Origin: CAZOHG01 sp964579725
Lineage (GTDB): Bacteria; Zhuqueibacterota; JdFR-76; BMS3Abin05
NCBI GenBank assembly: GCA_964579725.1
Contig: CAZOHG010000039.1
Coordinates: forward strand, 1 to 34,725
Reading direction: 5' to 3'
DNA length: 34,725 nucleotides
A program made the translations under genes and the position numbers. Shown in pieces: positions 1 through 8,729 of the stretch (positions are counted from its first letter, which is position 1; the number at the start of each line of letters is the position of its first letter). The notes beneath the pieces are model-generated. The model was given only the letters and a program-made list of their open reading frames with translations, did no database searches and was not told the DNA's origin.

Positions 1-726
1 GGCATCGGACGGGCCACCGCTTTGGGATTGGCCAAAGAGGGGGTATCGGTTGGCCTTCTGGCGCGTAATCGAAAACGTCTCGAGGAAGTCGCTTCAGAAA
101 TCAAACAAATGGGGGAATCTGCCGTTGTAGCCCCGGCAGATGTGACCATTCTTTCGGAAGTTGACAAAGCTTTTCGCGACATTATTTCGCAATTCGGTGA
201 CCAATTAGACATCCTGGTCAATGCCGCCGGAATCATTGCCACAGGCTCGATCGAAAGCACCTCCTTGGAAGATTGGGATACCATGTTTGCCATCAACGTA
301 CGTTCGGTTTTCTATTTGAGCCAATTGGCTGTTCCGTTCCTAGCAAAAACAAAGGGGGCTATTGTGAATGTGTCCAGCGTAACCGGACTACGCGCTTTTC
401 CGAACATTCTTGCTTACGCCACAAGCAAGGCCGCTTTGGATCAACTAACACGGTCTGCTGCGCTCGAATTGGCTCCAAAGGGCGTTCGGGTCAATGCGGT
501 TAATCCGGGCGTGGTTCGAACGGAATTACACAAACGCGGTGGTATGGACGAGAAAACCTACCAGCAATTTCTGAAACATTCCGAGTCCACCCATCCTCTC
601 GGACGTGTCGGACGCCCGGAGGAAGTCGCCGATTTGATTCTTTTTCTGGCCTCCCCGCGTGCAAGCTGGATCACGGGCGTGACGTACAGCATCGACGGGG
701 GAAGAGCCCAGACCTGTTTTCGGTAA
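1..726 (+). CDS. SDR family NAD(P)-dependent oxidoreductase (5' end cut by window)
   Basis: Classical short-chain dehydrogenase/reductase with a Rossmann fold that oxidises or reduces an alcohol/carbonyl substrate using NAD(P). The frame is open from base 1 and begins with GIGRATAL, the second half of the TGxxxGIG cofactor loop, so only about 15 N-terminal residues are missing. Further family motifs are NAAG after strand 4, the catalytic Ser in NVSSVTG, the catalytic YATSK (Tyr-x-x-x-Lys), the PGVVRTE segment and the C-terminal SIDGG. A TTG at 22 is in frame but would delete the cofactor loop, so it is not a real start. The sugar-isomerase gene starts 31 nt downstream on the same strand. This suggests a sugar or sugar-acid dehydrogenase of the same catabolic operon, but the substrate cannot be read from the sequence. 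Confidence 0.93.
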   Translation, partial: GIGRATALGLAKEGVSVGLLARNRKRLEEVASEIKQMGESAVVAPADVTILSEVDKAFRDIISQFGDQLDILVNAAGIIATGSIESTSLEDWDTMFAINVRSVFYLSQLAVPFLAKTKGAIVNVSSVTGLRAFPNILAYATSKAALDQLTRSAALELAPKGVRVNAVNPGVVRTELHKRGGMDEKTYQQFLKHSESTHPLGRVGRPEEVADLILFLASPRASWITGVTYSIDGGRAQTCFR

Positions 727-757
727 GTTTTTCAGAACCAAAAGAAGGAGAAAAAAA

Positions 758-2254
758 ATGAGAAAAACCGCCATTGGAATGGTCATGCTTACCGACGAAA
801 GGGAGCATGTTCACACGCAAACGGATGCTTTAAATATGGAAGTGGTCAAAAAATGGGCGGCCATCCTCCGCGAAAAAAGCAAACCGTTGGACGGACAGGC
901 CTATGAAATTGTCATTGGCAAAAAAATTATCTACGACGTTCGGACGGCTCAAGAAGTGGGAAAGCAACTTTCGCAAGCGGATGTGAAACAAATCATTTTT
1001 CTGTACAATGTGTGGAATTTCCCGTTTCTTGTTTGGCCAACGTTGAACAGTCTGGGGCGCGACATCCCGATTTTAAGTCTTTCCAACAACAACGGCAAAT
1101 ATCCCGGCAATGTGGGGCTGCTTGCCACGGACGGCGCCCTGCGACAGGCCGGATTTCGCACCCACCGAATTGTGGGGGACGTGGACGACCCCGAAACCCA
1201 GCAAAAAGTCGTGGATTGGATTCGCGCGAGTCAGGCGGCGACTTCCTTGAAAAACGAAGTGTTTGGGGTGTACGGGGGGCATTCAATGGGCATGGAAACC
1301 GGCTTTCCGCATCTAACGCCGACATTAAAGGCTTTTGGTACCACGATTCGCCAGATTGACCAATTGTGGCTTTTAAAAGAGATGGAAACCGTTGATGAAA
1401 CTGAAGTAGAAAGGGGACTGAAGTGGTTTGAAAAACTGCTTGGGGATCGCCTCAAATACGACGGCAAAATACTGACTCCCGAATCACTAAAAACTCAGAT
1501 CCGACTCTATTTGGCCATGGAAAAGGTCAACCGCGAAAAAGGATTCGATTTTTGCGGTTTGAAGGGACAGCGTGAATTAACCGAACACGTGTGTTTGGGC
1601 GACGTTGCAGAAATGCTCATGAATGATCCCTACGATTGGCGAGGTACCAAAGAGCCCACGGTTTGTGCGACTGAAGCGGACACCTACGCAGCCATGACCA
1701 TGCAAATCTTAAAATATGTGAGCGGTGGCTACCCGACGCTTTTTATGGACGTGCGCCTTTACCACCCGGATCGGGATTTGTGGGATTTTTGCAATTCGGG
1801 GAACCACGCCAGCTATTACGCCAAGCGAAGCTGGAAAGCAGAGGAGAATTTTCAAAAGATTACCTTTCATCCGGCATTGGAATTTTATTTCAAGGCGGGA
1901 GGCGCTTCGGTGGAATTTGACGCTGCTCCGGGCAAACTAACCTTTGCTCGACTCGGTTTGTGGAACGAAAAACCGTTTCTTGTTATCGTGGACGGCGAGG
2001 TGCAGGACCTTGACGCCGAAACGCGCCAAAAACTGAATGCTCAAACGGATCCCACCTGGCCGCACGTTCATGCTCGGTTAAATTGCAGTTTTGAAGAATT
2101 TGTGAAGCTCTTCCCGTGCAATCACATTCTGGCGGTGGAGGGCGATTATGTGCAGAGTCTGGTCAATTTTTGCGAAATAACGGGCATTACGCCGGTAATT
2201 CTGGGTCCGCGCGCAAAAGATCGAATCCCACCAATTTGGGAACAGGTGCGCTAA
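758..2254 (+). CDS. L-fucose/L-arabinose isomerase family protein
   Basis: A 498-residue protein of the L-fucose isomerase/L-arabinose isomerase superfamily, which interconverts aldoses and ketoses with a divalent metal. Likely metal ligands are Glu306 (CATEAD), Asp331 (FMDVRL) and a C-terminal His456 (CNHILAVEGD). His350 in GNHASYY sits where arabinose isomerases also carry a His. The N-terminal half has the substrate-domain motif SLSNNNG and the VYGGHSMGMETG segment typical of FucI-like proteins. The start ATG follows AGAAGGAG by about 9 nt. It lies 31 nt after the SDR gene, so the pair probably forms an operon for pentose or deoxyhexose use. The exact sugar is uncertain: many family members are uncharacterised and act on L-fucose, D-arabinose or other sugars. 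Confidence 0.85.
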   Translation: MRKTAIGMVMLTDEREHVHTQTDALNMEVVKKWAAILREKSKPLDGQAYEIVIGKKIIYDVRTAQEVGKQLSQADVKQIIFLYNVWNFPFLVWPTLNSLGRDIPILSLSNNNGKYPGNVGLLATDGALRQAGFRTHRIVGDVDDPETQQKVVDWIRASQAATSLKNEVFGVYGGHSMGMETGFPHLTPTLKAFGTTIRQIDQLWLLKEMETVDETEVERGLKWFEKLLGDRLKYDGKILTPESLKTQIRLYLAMEKVNREKGFDFCGLKGQRELTEHVCLGDVAEMLMNDPYDWRGTKEPTVCATEADTYAAMTMQILKYVSGGYPTLFMDVRLYHPDRDLWDFCNSGNHASYYAKRSWKAEENFQKITFHPALEFYFKAGGASVEFDAAPGKLTFARLGLWNEKPFLVIVDGEVQDLDAETRQKLNAQTDPTWPHVHARLNCSFEEFVKLFPCNHILAVEGDYVQSLVNFCEITGITPVILGPRAKDRIPPIWEQVR

Positions 2255-2267
2255 CTCAAAAAGGCAG

Positions 2268-2347
2268 GGGAGGGGAACCGGCGGGATAATCCGCGTTGAC
2301 CCCATTGAATTGGGCGATTTTTCCGAAGAAAGGCCGGTTCCTTTCCC
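2268..2347 (+). repeat. long inverted repeat / structured RNA after the isomerase gene
   Basis: Bases 2268-2282 can pair with 2333-2347 over 15 positions (GGGAGGGGAACCGGC with GCCGGTTCCTTTCCC, including two G-U pairs), closing a 50-nt loop. The loop contains a smaller possible hairpin CCCA-TTGAAT-TGGG. No clean T-tract follows, so this is not a textbook rho-independent terminator. It could be a 3'UTR structure ending the SDR/isomerase transcript, or a small repeat element. Confidence 0.45.
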
Positions 2348-2388
2348 GTGAATTTTAGTCGAATTTTACCGAGAGTACGATTTTTTTA

Positions 2389-2417
2389 TTGTTTTAGGCG
2401 AATAAAAATTGTATATT
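2389..2417 (+). promoter_or_regulatory. sigma70-like promoter for tRNA-Arg
   Basis: The -35 TTGTTT and -10 TATATT are separated by exactly 17 bp. Transcription would start near 2424, about 24 nt before the tRNA 5' end. Confidence 0.55.
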
Positions 2418-2447
2418 TAACCTGAAAATTTTAAGCGAAGAGTACTT

Positions 2448-2521
2448 GCGCCAGTGGCTCAATCGGATAGAGCGTCGGCCTCCGGAGCCGAAGGTTGGGG
2501 GTTCGATTCCCTCCTGGCGCA
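2448..2521 (+). tRNA. tRNA-Arg (anticodon CCG)
   Basis: Full cloverleaf. Acceptor GCGCCAG pairs with CTGGCGC, D stem is GCTC/GAGC, anticodon stem TCGGC/GCCGA encloses loop CTCCGGA with CCG at positions 34-36, and the T arm is GGGGG-TTCGATT-CCCTC. The discriminator is A and the CCA end is not encoded. A T7 run follows directly. It reads arginine codon CGG and lies upstream of proS on the same strand. Confidence 0.96.
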
Positions 2522-2627
2522 CTTTTTTTATCTGCCCAAGTAGCAAATGGCGTTCTGAAAATGTCAGGAGTTTCTTACCGACCAGAGCACCGAAGAAAAA
2601 GAAGCGAAAACGAGACGGAAACGGTTC

Positions 2628-4331
2628 ATGCGACTTTCGAAAGCATTTATTCCCACATTAAAAGAAACGCCTTCCGAGGCCAGTATTAAAAGCCACCAGC
2701 TCATGTTGCGAGCGGGCCTTATTCGGATGCTTTCCGCGGGCATTTATTCCTATTTGCCTCTGGGTTGGAAAGCCATGAAAAATGCCATGAAAATCATTCG
2801 TGAGGAAATGGACGCCATCGGAGGACAGGAATTTTACCTGCCTGCGCTCAATCCCGTAGAAATTTGGCAAGAAACGGGGCGTGCCGCCGATTTCGGTGAT
2901 GAAATGTTTCACCTAAAAGACCGAAAAAGCCATGAAATGGTGTTGGCGCCCACTCACGAAGAGATTATTTGTGCCAATGCAAGAGGCGAAATTCGATCGT
3001 ACAAAGAATTGCCTCAAATTTGGTACCAGATTCAGAATAAATTCCGGGATGAACCCCGGCCTCGATCGGGCGTTTTGCGAGCCCGCCAATTTATTATGAA
3101 AGATTCCTACAGTCTGGACTACAATCAAGAAGGATTGGATCGCAGCTACGAGCTACATAAAGAGGCCTATAAAAAGATTTTTAATCGCAGTGGAATTCGC
3201 TATTTTATTGTAGGGGCTTCAAGCGGGCTCATGGGGGGATCGGGCTCACAGGAATTTATGGCCGAATCGGAGGTCGGCGAGGACACCATTGCCCTTTGTG
3301 ACCATTGCGGGTACGCCTCCAATTTGGAAGTAGCTACCGCCGAGCTAAATGAATTGGTGAAAGAATCGACCGAATTGGCTGAAATTTCAACCCCAAACGT
3401 GCGGACCATTGAAGAAGTATCTCAATTTCTCGGCGTACCCAATTATTATTTGATTAAATCCTTAATTTATTTTGTGGATAGTAAGCCGGTTTTAATCCTG
3501 ATTCGCGGCGACCACGAGCTGAATGAAAGTAAAATGCAGGTTGTGTTTGGACCGCGGTTCCGCCCCGCCACTGAAGAGGAAGTTGTGGACATTACGGGGG
3601 GCGCCCATGTGGGGTTCATCGGGCCCGTAGGATTAAAGGGGATTCCGATTTATGTCGATAAAACCATTAGCGGACAGAAAGGGTTTATTTCCGGCGCCAA
3701 TAAGGACGATTTTCATATTCGCGGAATTGATCCGGAGCGCGATTTTCCCATTGAAAAAATCGTTGACGTAGCTACCGTAAAGGCAGGGGAGAAGTGTCCA
3801 AAATGCGGCCATCCGCTGAGAATCATCAACGCCATTGAAATCGGGCACATTTTTAAGTTGGGAACCAAATATTCCAGTGCCATGGGAGCTACCGTACTGG
3901 ACCCAAACGGCAAAGAAATTCCCATTATCATGGGCAGCTACGGAATTGGCGTAGAGCGAATTTTGGCAACCCATATCGAACAAAATGCCGATGATCGCGG
4001 CATTGTTTGGAACAAAGCTCTGGCTCCTTACTGGGTCCATATTGTGGCCATAAATGTCAAAAATGAGCGCGTAATGGAACAGGCCGAGTCGGTGTACACA
4101 TTTTGCCAGGAACAGGGAATTCCATCGCTTTTGGACGATCGCGACGTGGGCCCCGGATTTAAATTCAACGACGCCGACCTCTTGGGTATGCCTTTGCAAG
4201 TCATTGTGGGGGAACGGAATCTCAAGAATGGTCAAATCGAATTGAAATATCGAAAAACACACCACTCGAAGCTCATTCCCGTGGAAAACTTTTCTGCGGA
4301 AATACTTGAGGCATTGAATCAAATTGAGTGA
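2628..4331 (+). CDS. proS: prolyl-tRNA synthetase (bacterial type, with editing domain)
   Basis: Class II aminoacyl-tRNA synthetase that charges tRNA-Pro with proline in the cytoplasm. At 567 aa it has the length of bacterial-type ProRS. The N-terminus (FIPTLKETPSEAS...LPLGWKAM) and motif 2 region (NKFRDEPRPRSGVLRARQFIMKDSYS split over two stretches) are diagnostic. An inserted YbaK-like editing domain occupies roughly residues 230-390 (VPNYYLIKSL...RGDHELNE). Motif 3 is GSYGIGVERI, and an anticodon-binding domain ends the protein. The start ATG at 2628 gives the canonical MRLSKAFIPT beginning. The downstream TPR gene overlaps its stop by 8 nt, so the two are probably co-transcribed. Confidence 0.97.
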   Translation: MRLSKAFIPTLKETPSEASIKSHQLMLRAGLIRMLSAGIYSYLPLGWKAMKNAMKIIREEMDAIGGQEFYLPALNPVEIWQETGRAADFGDEMFHLKDRKSHEMVLAPTHEEIICANARGEIRSYKELPQIWYQIQNKFRDEPRPRSGVLRARQFIMKDSYSLDYNQEGLDRSYELHKEAYKKIFNRSGIRYFIVGASSGLMGGSGSQEFMAESEVGEDTIALCDHCGYASNLEVATAELNELVKESTELAEISTPNVRTIEEVSQFLGVPNYYLIKSLIYFVDSKPVLILIRGDHELNESKMQVVFGPRFRPATEEEVVDITGGAHVGFIGPVGLKGIPIYVDKTISGQKGFISGANKDDFHIRGIDPERDFPIEKIVDVATVKAGEKCPKCGHPLRIINAIEIGHIFKLGTKYSSAMGATVLDPNGKEIPIIMGSYGIGVERILATHIEQNADDRGIVWNKALAPYWVHIVAINVKNERVMEQAESVYTFCQEQGIPSLLDDRDVGPGFKFNDADLLGMPLQVIVGERNLKNGQIELKYRKTHHSKLIPVENFSAEILEALNQIE

Positions 4332-5508
4332 AACTTTGCAAAATACGCAGTCCGTCAAAATGTTGAACCAAAAAGCGCTGGTGTATTACAAACAGCGCAA
4401 GTTCGACGAAGCTATTCAGTTGTGGCGGAAAGCGTTGGAAATCGATCATCTAAACACGACGGTTCTTTACAGTCTGGGGATCGTTCATTTCGAGCAGAAA
4501 AAATACGATGAGGCGATTCGCTATTTGCAAAAGGTGAGTGAAATCGCTCCCGATCATCACAAAGCCCTCCTTGTTCTGGGTTCCGCCTACCTGAAGCTCC
4601 GCAAATTCGATGTGGCGGAAGGTTTTATCCAAAAATCCTTAAAGCTTTTTCCGAAGAACAAAATGGCCTATTTGAATTTGGGGGCGATTTACAGCGTTCG
4701 AAAGGAATTTGACTATGCCATTGAAATGTTCAACAAAGTAATTGAATTGGACCCCAATGAAGCCCGAGCTTATTTGGGTCTCGGCAAAATCTTTTCCTTT
4801 CTGGGCAACCACCAACAAGCCAACGCCTATTTCCAAAAAATCATTGAATTGGCGCCGAATAGCGCCCTGGCCGGCTACGCCAAAAAGGCTCTAATGAGCG
4901 CTCGAAAAGGGGAGATTTCAGACAAAGACGTGGAACACTATTTTTCGGACGCCTTTCGCTATTATTTGAACAACTATTTTCTGGAATCCGCCCAAAATTA
5001 CGAAGCTTATCTGGAACTCCGCCCAAAAGATGATTTGGCCCATTATTTTTTGGCCGAGGTGTATCTTAAGATCGGTCAATTCAAAAAGGGCTTTTTGGCT
5101 TTTAAAAATGCGATTTTTAATAATCCGAATAAAGGTTTGTACTACAAAGAATTAGGGCTTTTACTTGACAAATTTGGCAACCCGAAAGATGTCTTAGAGG
5201 TGATTAAAAAAGCCAAGGCCCTTGGGAAAAACGACACGGTTTCCCTGACACTTGAAGGCAAAAATCTAAATAAATTGAATCAATTTAAGACTGCCATTGA
5301 AACATTGGAACAGGCGATTAAATTAGACCGAAATAATGTTTTAGCGCGATTTGAGTTAGCACGCGCGTACATTGAAACAGGGGACTTCGAGATGGGGAAT
5401 ATTCAAATTCAACACATTTTGGAGATGCCCGTCAAGTCGCCTTTAAAGAGGCAGGCCGAAAAACTTTTGGACACGTTGAAGCAGTCGTACACCATTGTGA
5501 AAAATTAA
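4324..5508 (+). CDS. tetratricopeptide repeat (TPR) protein
   Basis: A 394-residue protein made almost entirely of 34-residue TPR units. About ten can be counted, with the pattern W/Y-x-x-LG-x-x-Y/F-x...A-x-x-x-F-x-x-A-x-x-x-x-P, for example LYSLGIVHFEQKKYDEAI and AYLNLGAIYSVRKEFDYAI. There is no signal peptide and no transmembrane segment, so it is probably a cytoplasmic scaffold or adaptor. The TTG at 4324 overlaps the proS stop; an in-frame ATG at 4360 is an alternative start. Its position after proS suggests translational coupling but gives no specific function. The partner is unknown. Confidence 0.85.
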   Translation: MSETLQNTQSVKMLNQKALVYYKQRKFDEAIQLWRKALEIDHLNTTVLYSLGIVHFEQKKYDEAIRYLQKVSEIAPDHHKALLVLGSAYLKLRKFDVAEGFIQKSLKLFPKNKMAYLNLGAIYSVRKEFDYAIEMFNKVIELDPNEARAYLGLGKIFSFLGNHQQANAYFQKIIELAPNSALAGYAKKALMSARKGEISDKDVEHYFSDAFRYYLNNYFLESAQNYEAYLELRPKDDLAHYFLAEVYLKIGQFKKGFLAFKNAIFNNPNKGLYYKELGLLLDKFGNPKDVLEVIKKAKALGKNDTVSLTLEGKNLNKLNQFKTAIETLEQAIKLDRNNVLARFELARAYIETGDFEMGNIQIQHILEMPVKSPLKRQAEKLLDTLKQSYTIVKN

Positions 5509-5567
5509 ATGTTAGACAGAATTATTATTGCACATAAGATATATTATGTATAATTATAATCGTATTT

Positions 5568-5596
5568 AAAAAGCCGCTCTTAAAAGCGGCTTTTTT
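5568..5596. terminator. bidirectional hairpin terminator between TPR gene and leuS
   Basis: AAAAAGCCGCT (5568-5578) pairs with AGCGGCTTTTT (5585-5595) around the loop CTTAAA, flanked by A-runs on the left and T-runs on the right. It can therefore end transcripts from both the TPR gene (+) and leuS (-). Confidence 0.85.
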
Positions 5597-5600
5597 ACTT

Positions 5601-8066
5601 TTAAACAACAATATTTACTAATTTATTCTTCACAACGATTATCTTGCGAATCTTTTTGCCTTGCGTATATTTTTGAATGCGCGGGTCCTGAAGCGCTATT
5701 TCTTTTGCTTTTTCTTGGTCTAAATCGGCTTCCACCTCAATTCGACTGCGCACCTTGCCATTGATCTGAAGAACCATTTGAACCTTCTCTTCCTGAATAA
5801 AATCTGGATCAAATTTTGGCCACTGGGTCTGAAAAATACTGTTTGTATGGCCAATTCGGTGCCAGAGTTCCTCGGCCAAATGTGGCGCAAAGGGAGAAAA
5901 AAGCAGCAAATAGTTCTCTAACGCGTACCTCCAGAGCGCCTGATTGGTAACCGTACTTTTGTAGAAAAGATTCATTAACTCCATTAAAAAGGCCAATGCC
6001 GTGTTAAAATGAAAAACCTCCACATCTTCCGTAACCTTTTGAATGGTTTGGTGCACTTTTTTGTAAATATTTAATTCGTCAGGAGTTAACGCTTTTGGGT
6101 CCATTTTAACGGCATTTTTCTCCGAGGAAAAATCCTGCAAATGACTGAGGAAAAAACGGTAAACGCGATTCAAAAAGCGATTGGCTCCCTGAACGCCTTC
6201 CTCAGTCCATTCTAAGTCGCGTTCCGGCGGGGCGGCAAAAAGAATAGTAATCCGGCCTGTGTCACTCCCCCACTTCTCGACAAACGGCCCCACAGGGACG
6301 GCGTTTCCCTTGGATTTGGACATCACCTCGCCCTTGTTCAAAACCATTCCCTGCGTGAAAAGGGCCTGAAAGGGTTCGTCCACACGAACCTTTCCGATAT
6401 CATATAAGAACTTTGTGATAAAGCGTGAATACAGCAGATGGAGCACCGCGTGTTCGATTCCCCCGATGTACTGGTCAACCGGCATCCAGGCGTTGGCTTT
6501 TTCGGTGGAAAAGGGCTCCATGTCATTTTTGGCATCCGTGTACCGGAGAAAATACCACGACGAATCCACAAAGGTGTCCATGGTGTCTGGGTCGCGTAAA
6601 GCGGGGCCGCCGCATTTTGGGCAGGTGGTTTGAATAAAATCGTCTACAGAAGCAAGAGGGGATTTTCCCAGAGGCGTGAAATCGACTCCTTCTTTGGGCA
6701 GAAGCACCGGCAAATCCTTCTCCGGTACAGGAACAATGCCACATTTTGGACAATGAATCATCGGAATGGGAGCACCCCAATAGCGCTGGCGTGAAATGAG
6801 CCAATCGCGGAGTTTGTAATAAACGGCCGGCTGCCCGATCTTCTTGACCTTTAAATCCTTAAGAATAGCCTGAATGCCTTCTTCGGAGGGCATACCGGAA
6901 TAGGGGCCCGAATTGACCATGACTCCCTTCTGCGTGTAAGCCTCCCCTACTTTCAAAACATCAAAATCCGGTATGTCTGGAGGACGAATGACCGTTTTAA
7001 TCGGCAAATGATAGGTTTGGGCGAATTCAAAATCCCGATCGTCGTGCGCGGGAACCCCCATGACGATACCCGTGCCGTAACCCATAATGACGTAGTCGGC
7101 AACCCAAATCGGGATTTTTTCTCCGGTGAAAGGATGAGTGGCGTACGCCCCCGTAAAAACCCCGTCCTTTTCTTTAAGAGATGTGCGTTCCAATTCCGAT
7201 TTGTTTTTCGCTTTATCAACGTAATGTTGAACGGCGTGTTCTTGCTCGGAACCCTCAATAAGCTGCGGTAACAATTCGTGTTCCGGGGCGATCACCATAA
7301 AGGTCACCCCGTAAATGGTATCCGGACGGGTGGTAAACACGCGTACCGTGCGTTTTATTTTCTCGATGTAAAAATCAATCTCCGCCCCTTCACTGCGACC
7401 GATCCAGTTTTTTTGCATCGTTTTAACAGGAAGCGGCCAATGGTCCAACTTGTCCAAATCCTTAAGCAGGCGATCGGCGTAGTCTGTAATCTTAAAAAAC
7501 CATTGTACCAATTCCCGTTTTTCCACCAGTGTGTGGCAGCGGTAACAGCTTCCGTTTTCCACCTGTTCGTTGGCCAAAACGGTTTGGCAGCTGGGGCACC
7601 AATTGACCGTGGCTTTTTTTCGGTAAGCCAACCCCTTTTCGTACAATTTGAGGAAAAGCCACTGCGTCCATTTGTAATAATCCGGAGCGCAGGTGGTGAC
7701 CTCCCGCTCCCAGTCGTAGCTGAGGCCCATGAGTTTCATCGTGTTCTTGGACACCGAAATGTTGTTGTAGGTCCATTTTTCGGGGTCAATATTGCGTTGA
7801 ATGGCGGCATTTTCAGCCGGAAGGCCAAAGGCGTCCCAGCCCATGGGATGCAAAATGTCGAACCCTTTCATGAGCTTGTACCGGGCAATCACATCCCCGA
7901 TGACGTAATTTTTCATGTGTCCGATGTGCAAATCTCCCGAAGGATACGGGAACATTTCTAACACGTAGTATTTTTTTTGGGGGATGTCCTTGGTTTTGAA
8001 AAGACCGATTTCGTTCCAGTAGGTCTGCCACTTCTTTTCAATATCTTTAACCGAATAGCCTTCCAT
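5601..8066 (-). CDS. leuS: leucyl-tRNA synthetase
   Basis: Class I synthetase that charges tRNA-Leu. It is 821 aa, normal for bacterial LeuRS. HIGH is at residues 47-50 (DLHIGHMKNYVIGD), followed by a zinc-ribbon region (CPSCQ...CYRCH) and the CP1 editing domain with TTRPDTIYG. Two more Cys-x-x-Cys pairs lie in the later insertion (CPKCG twice), the KMSKS signature appears as VMSKSKGN near residue 580, and a C-terminal domain ends in INGKVRSRIEVEAD. The ATG at 8066 is preceded by GAGG about 6 nt upstream. It lies 86 nt downstream of tRNA-Pro(CGG) in the same direction, with no obvious terminator between them. Confidence 0.97.
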   Translation of the reverse strand: MEGYSVKDIEKKWQTYWNEIGLFKTKDIPQKKYYVLEMFPYPSGDLHIGHMKNYVIGDVIARYKLMKGFDILHPMGWDAFGLPAENAAIQRNIDPEKWTYNNISVSKNTMKLMGLSYDWEREVTTCAPDYYKWTQWLFLKLYEKGLAYRKKATVNWCPSCQTVLANEQVENGSCYRCHTLVEKRELVQWFFKITDYADRLLKDLDKLDHWPLPVKTMQKNWIGRSEGAEIDFYIEKIKRTVRVFTTRPDTIYGVTFMVIAPEHELLPQLIEGSEQEHAVQHYVDKAKNKSELERTSLKEKDGVFTGAYATHPFTGEKIPIWVADYVIMGYGTGIVMGVPAHDDRDFEFAQTYHLPIKTVIRPPDIPDFDVLKVGEAYTQKGVMVNSGPYSGMPSEEGIQAILKDLKVKKIGQPAVYYKLRDWLISRQRYWGAPIPMIHCPKCGIVPVPEKDLPVLLPKEGVDFTPLGKSPLASVDDFIQTTCPKCGGPALRDPDTMDTFVDSSWYFLRYTDAKNDMEPFSTEKANAWMPVDQYIGGIEHAVLHLLYSRFITKFLYDIGKVRVDEPFQALFTQGMVLNKGEVMSKSKGNAVPVGPFVEKWGSDTGRITILFAAPPERDLEWTEEGVQGANRFLNRVYRFFLSHLQDFSSEKNAVKMDPKALTPDELNIYKKVHQTIQKVTEDVEVFHFNTALAFLMELMNLFYKSTVTNQALWRYALENYLLLFSPFAPHLAEELWHRIGHTNSIFQTQWPKFDPDFIQEEKVQMVLQINGKVRSRIEVEADLDQEKAKEIALQDPRIQKYTQGKKIRKIIVVKNKLVNIVV

Positions 8067-8152
8067 ATTTCGCCTCTGTTTGTGTAATGGGTCAATACAT
8101 AAAAATTGGGATTGCGGGCAGAAGAGAATCCATCATTTGGCGGGAAAAATCG

Positions 8153-8227
8153 TCGGGGCGGGCGGATTCGAACCGCCGACCTCATGCTCCCGAAGCATGC
8201 GCGCTAACCGGGCTGCGCTACGCCCCG
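8153..8227 (-). tRNA. tRNA-Pro (anticodon CGG)
   Basis: Read on the minus strand: acceptor CGGGGCG/CGCCCCG, D stem GCGC/GCGC, anticodon stem CATGC/GCATG with loop TTCGGGA giving CGG, and T arm GGCGG-TTCGAAT-CCGCC. Discriminator A, no encoded CCA. It begins 4 nt after the COG2426 stop codon and is followed by leuS, so it is probably processed from a polycistronic transcript. Confidence 0.96.
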
Positions 8228-8231
8228 AATT

Positions 8232-8729
8232 CTAAAAAATCGAAATTACCCCCAAAGACGCCAGAGTTACAGCCACTCCTGCCAGCACAATCCCAATGGA
8301 AATTGCCAAAACGGCATTTTTAAACCGTACGCCAAACAAATAAGCTGCCAGAGAGCCTGTCCACGCCCCGGTTCCCGGAAGGGGAATTCCAACATAAAGC
8401 ATTAAACCAATAAATTCATATTTTTCAATCATTTTCCCCTTGCGGCGGGTTCGTTTGAAAAGCCACTCAAAAAAGCGATCCAGAATCGGCCAACGCCGCA
8501 AAAAATTGGTAACGGGGTCCAGAAACAAAAGCAACGGAATTACGGGAAGAAAATTGCCGATGTAGGCGTAGAAAAAGGCCGTCTGCCAGCTCAATCCCCC
8601 GCCCACAGGCGGACTGGCCAAGGCCCAGGGAATTGCTCCCCGCAATTCAAAAATCGGAATCATGGCAATGAACAGGGTGACCACTTCTTTGGGTACATTG
8701 TGAAAATACTGAACAAGCTGCTCTAACAA
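8232..8729 (-). CDS. COG2426 / small multidrug export family membrane protein
   Basis: A 165-residue integral membrane protein of the COG2426 family (Pfam 'Sm_multidrug_ex'). Typical segments are FIAMIPIFELRGAIPWAL near the N-terminus, a second hydrophobic stretch AFFYAYIGNFLPVIPLLLF, the basic cytoplasmic loop RTRRKGKMIEKYEFIGL, then VGIPLPGTGAWTGSLAAYLFG and a final helix. It resembles DedA-like re-entrant-loop proteins in size and Pro/Gly-rich motifs, but its substrate is unknown and the drug-export name is historical. The start is a TTG abutting the stop codon of the upstream glycosyltransferase, implying translational coupling. Confidence 0.85.
   Translation of the reverse strand: MLEQLVQYFHNVPKEVVTLFIAMIPIFELRGAIPWALASPPVGGGLSWQTAFFYAYIGNFLPVIPLLLFLDPVTNFLRRWPILDRFFEWLFKRTRRKGKMIEKYEFIGLMLYVGIPLPGTGAWTGSLAAYLFGVRFKNAVLAISIGIVLAGVAVTLASLGVISIF

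Noticed and set aside
2255..2447. T-box or other amino-acid leader upstream of tRNA-Arg/proS
   Set aside because: No T-box sequence, specifier loop or terminator/antiterminator pair was seen; only the inverted repeat reported separately.
3633..4358. 241-codon open frame on the minus strand opposite proS
   Set aside because: It is fully antisense to a clear prolyl-tRNA synthetase, has no recognisable domain, and is explained by codon bias of the real gene.
7278..7961. 227-codon open frame on the plus strand inside leuS
   Set aside because: Antisense shadow of leuS, whose HIGH, editing and KMSKS motifs are intact; no domain or ribosome-binding site.
8087..8323. Plus-strand frame across tRNA-Pro(CGG)
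   Set aside because: It translates the tRNA complement (a well-known false protein in annotations) and the tail of the COG2426 gene.
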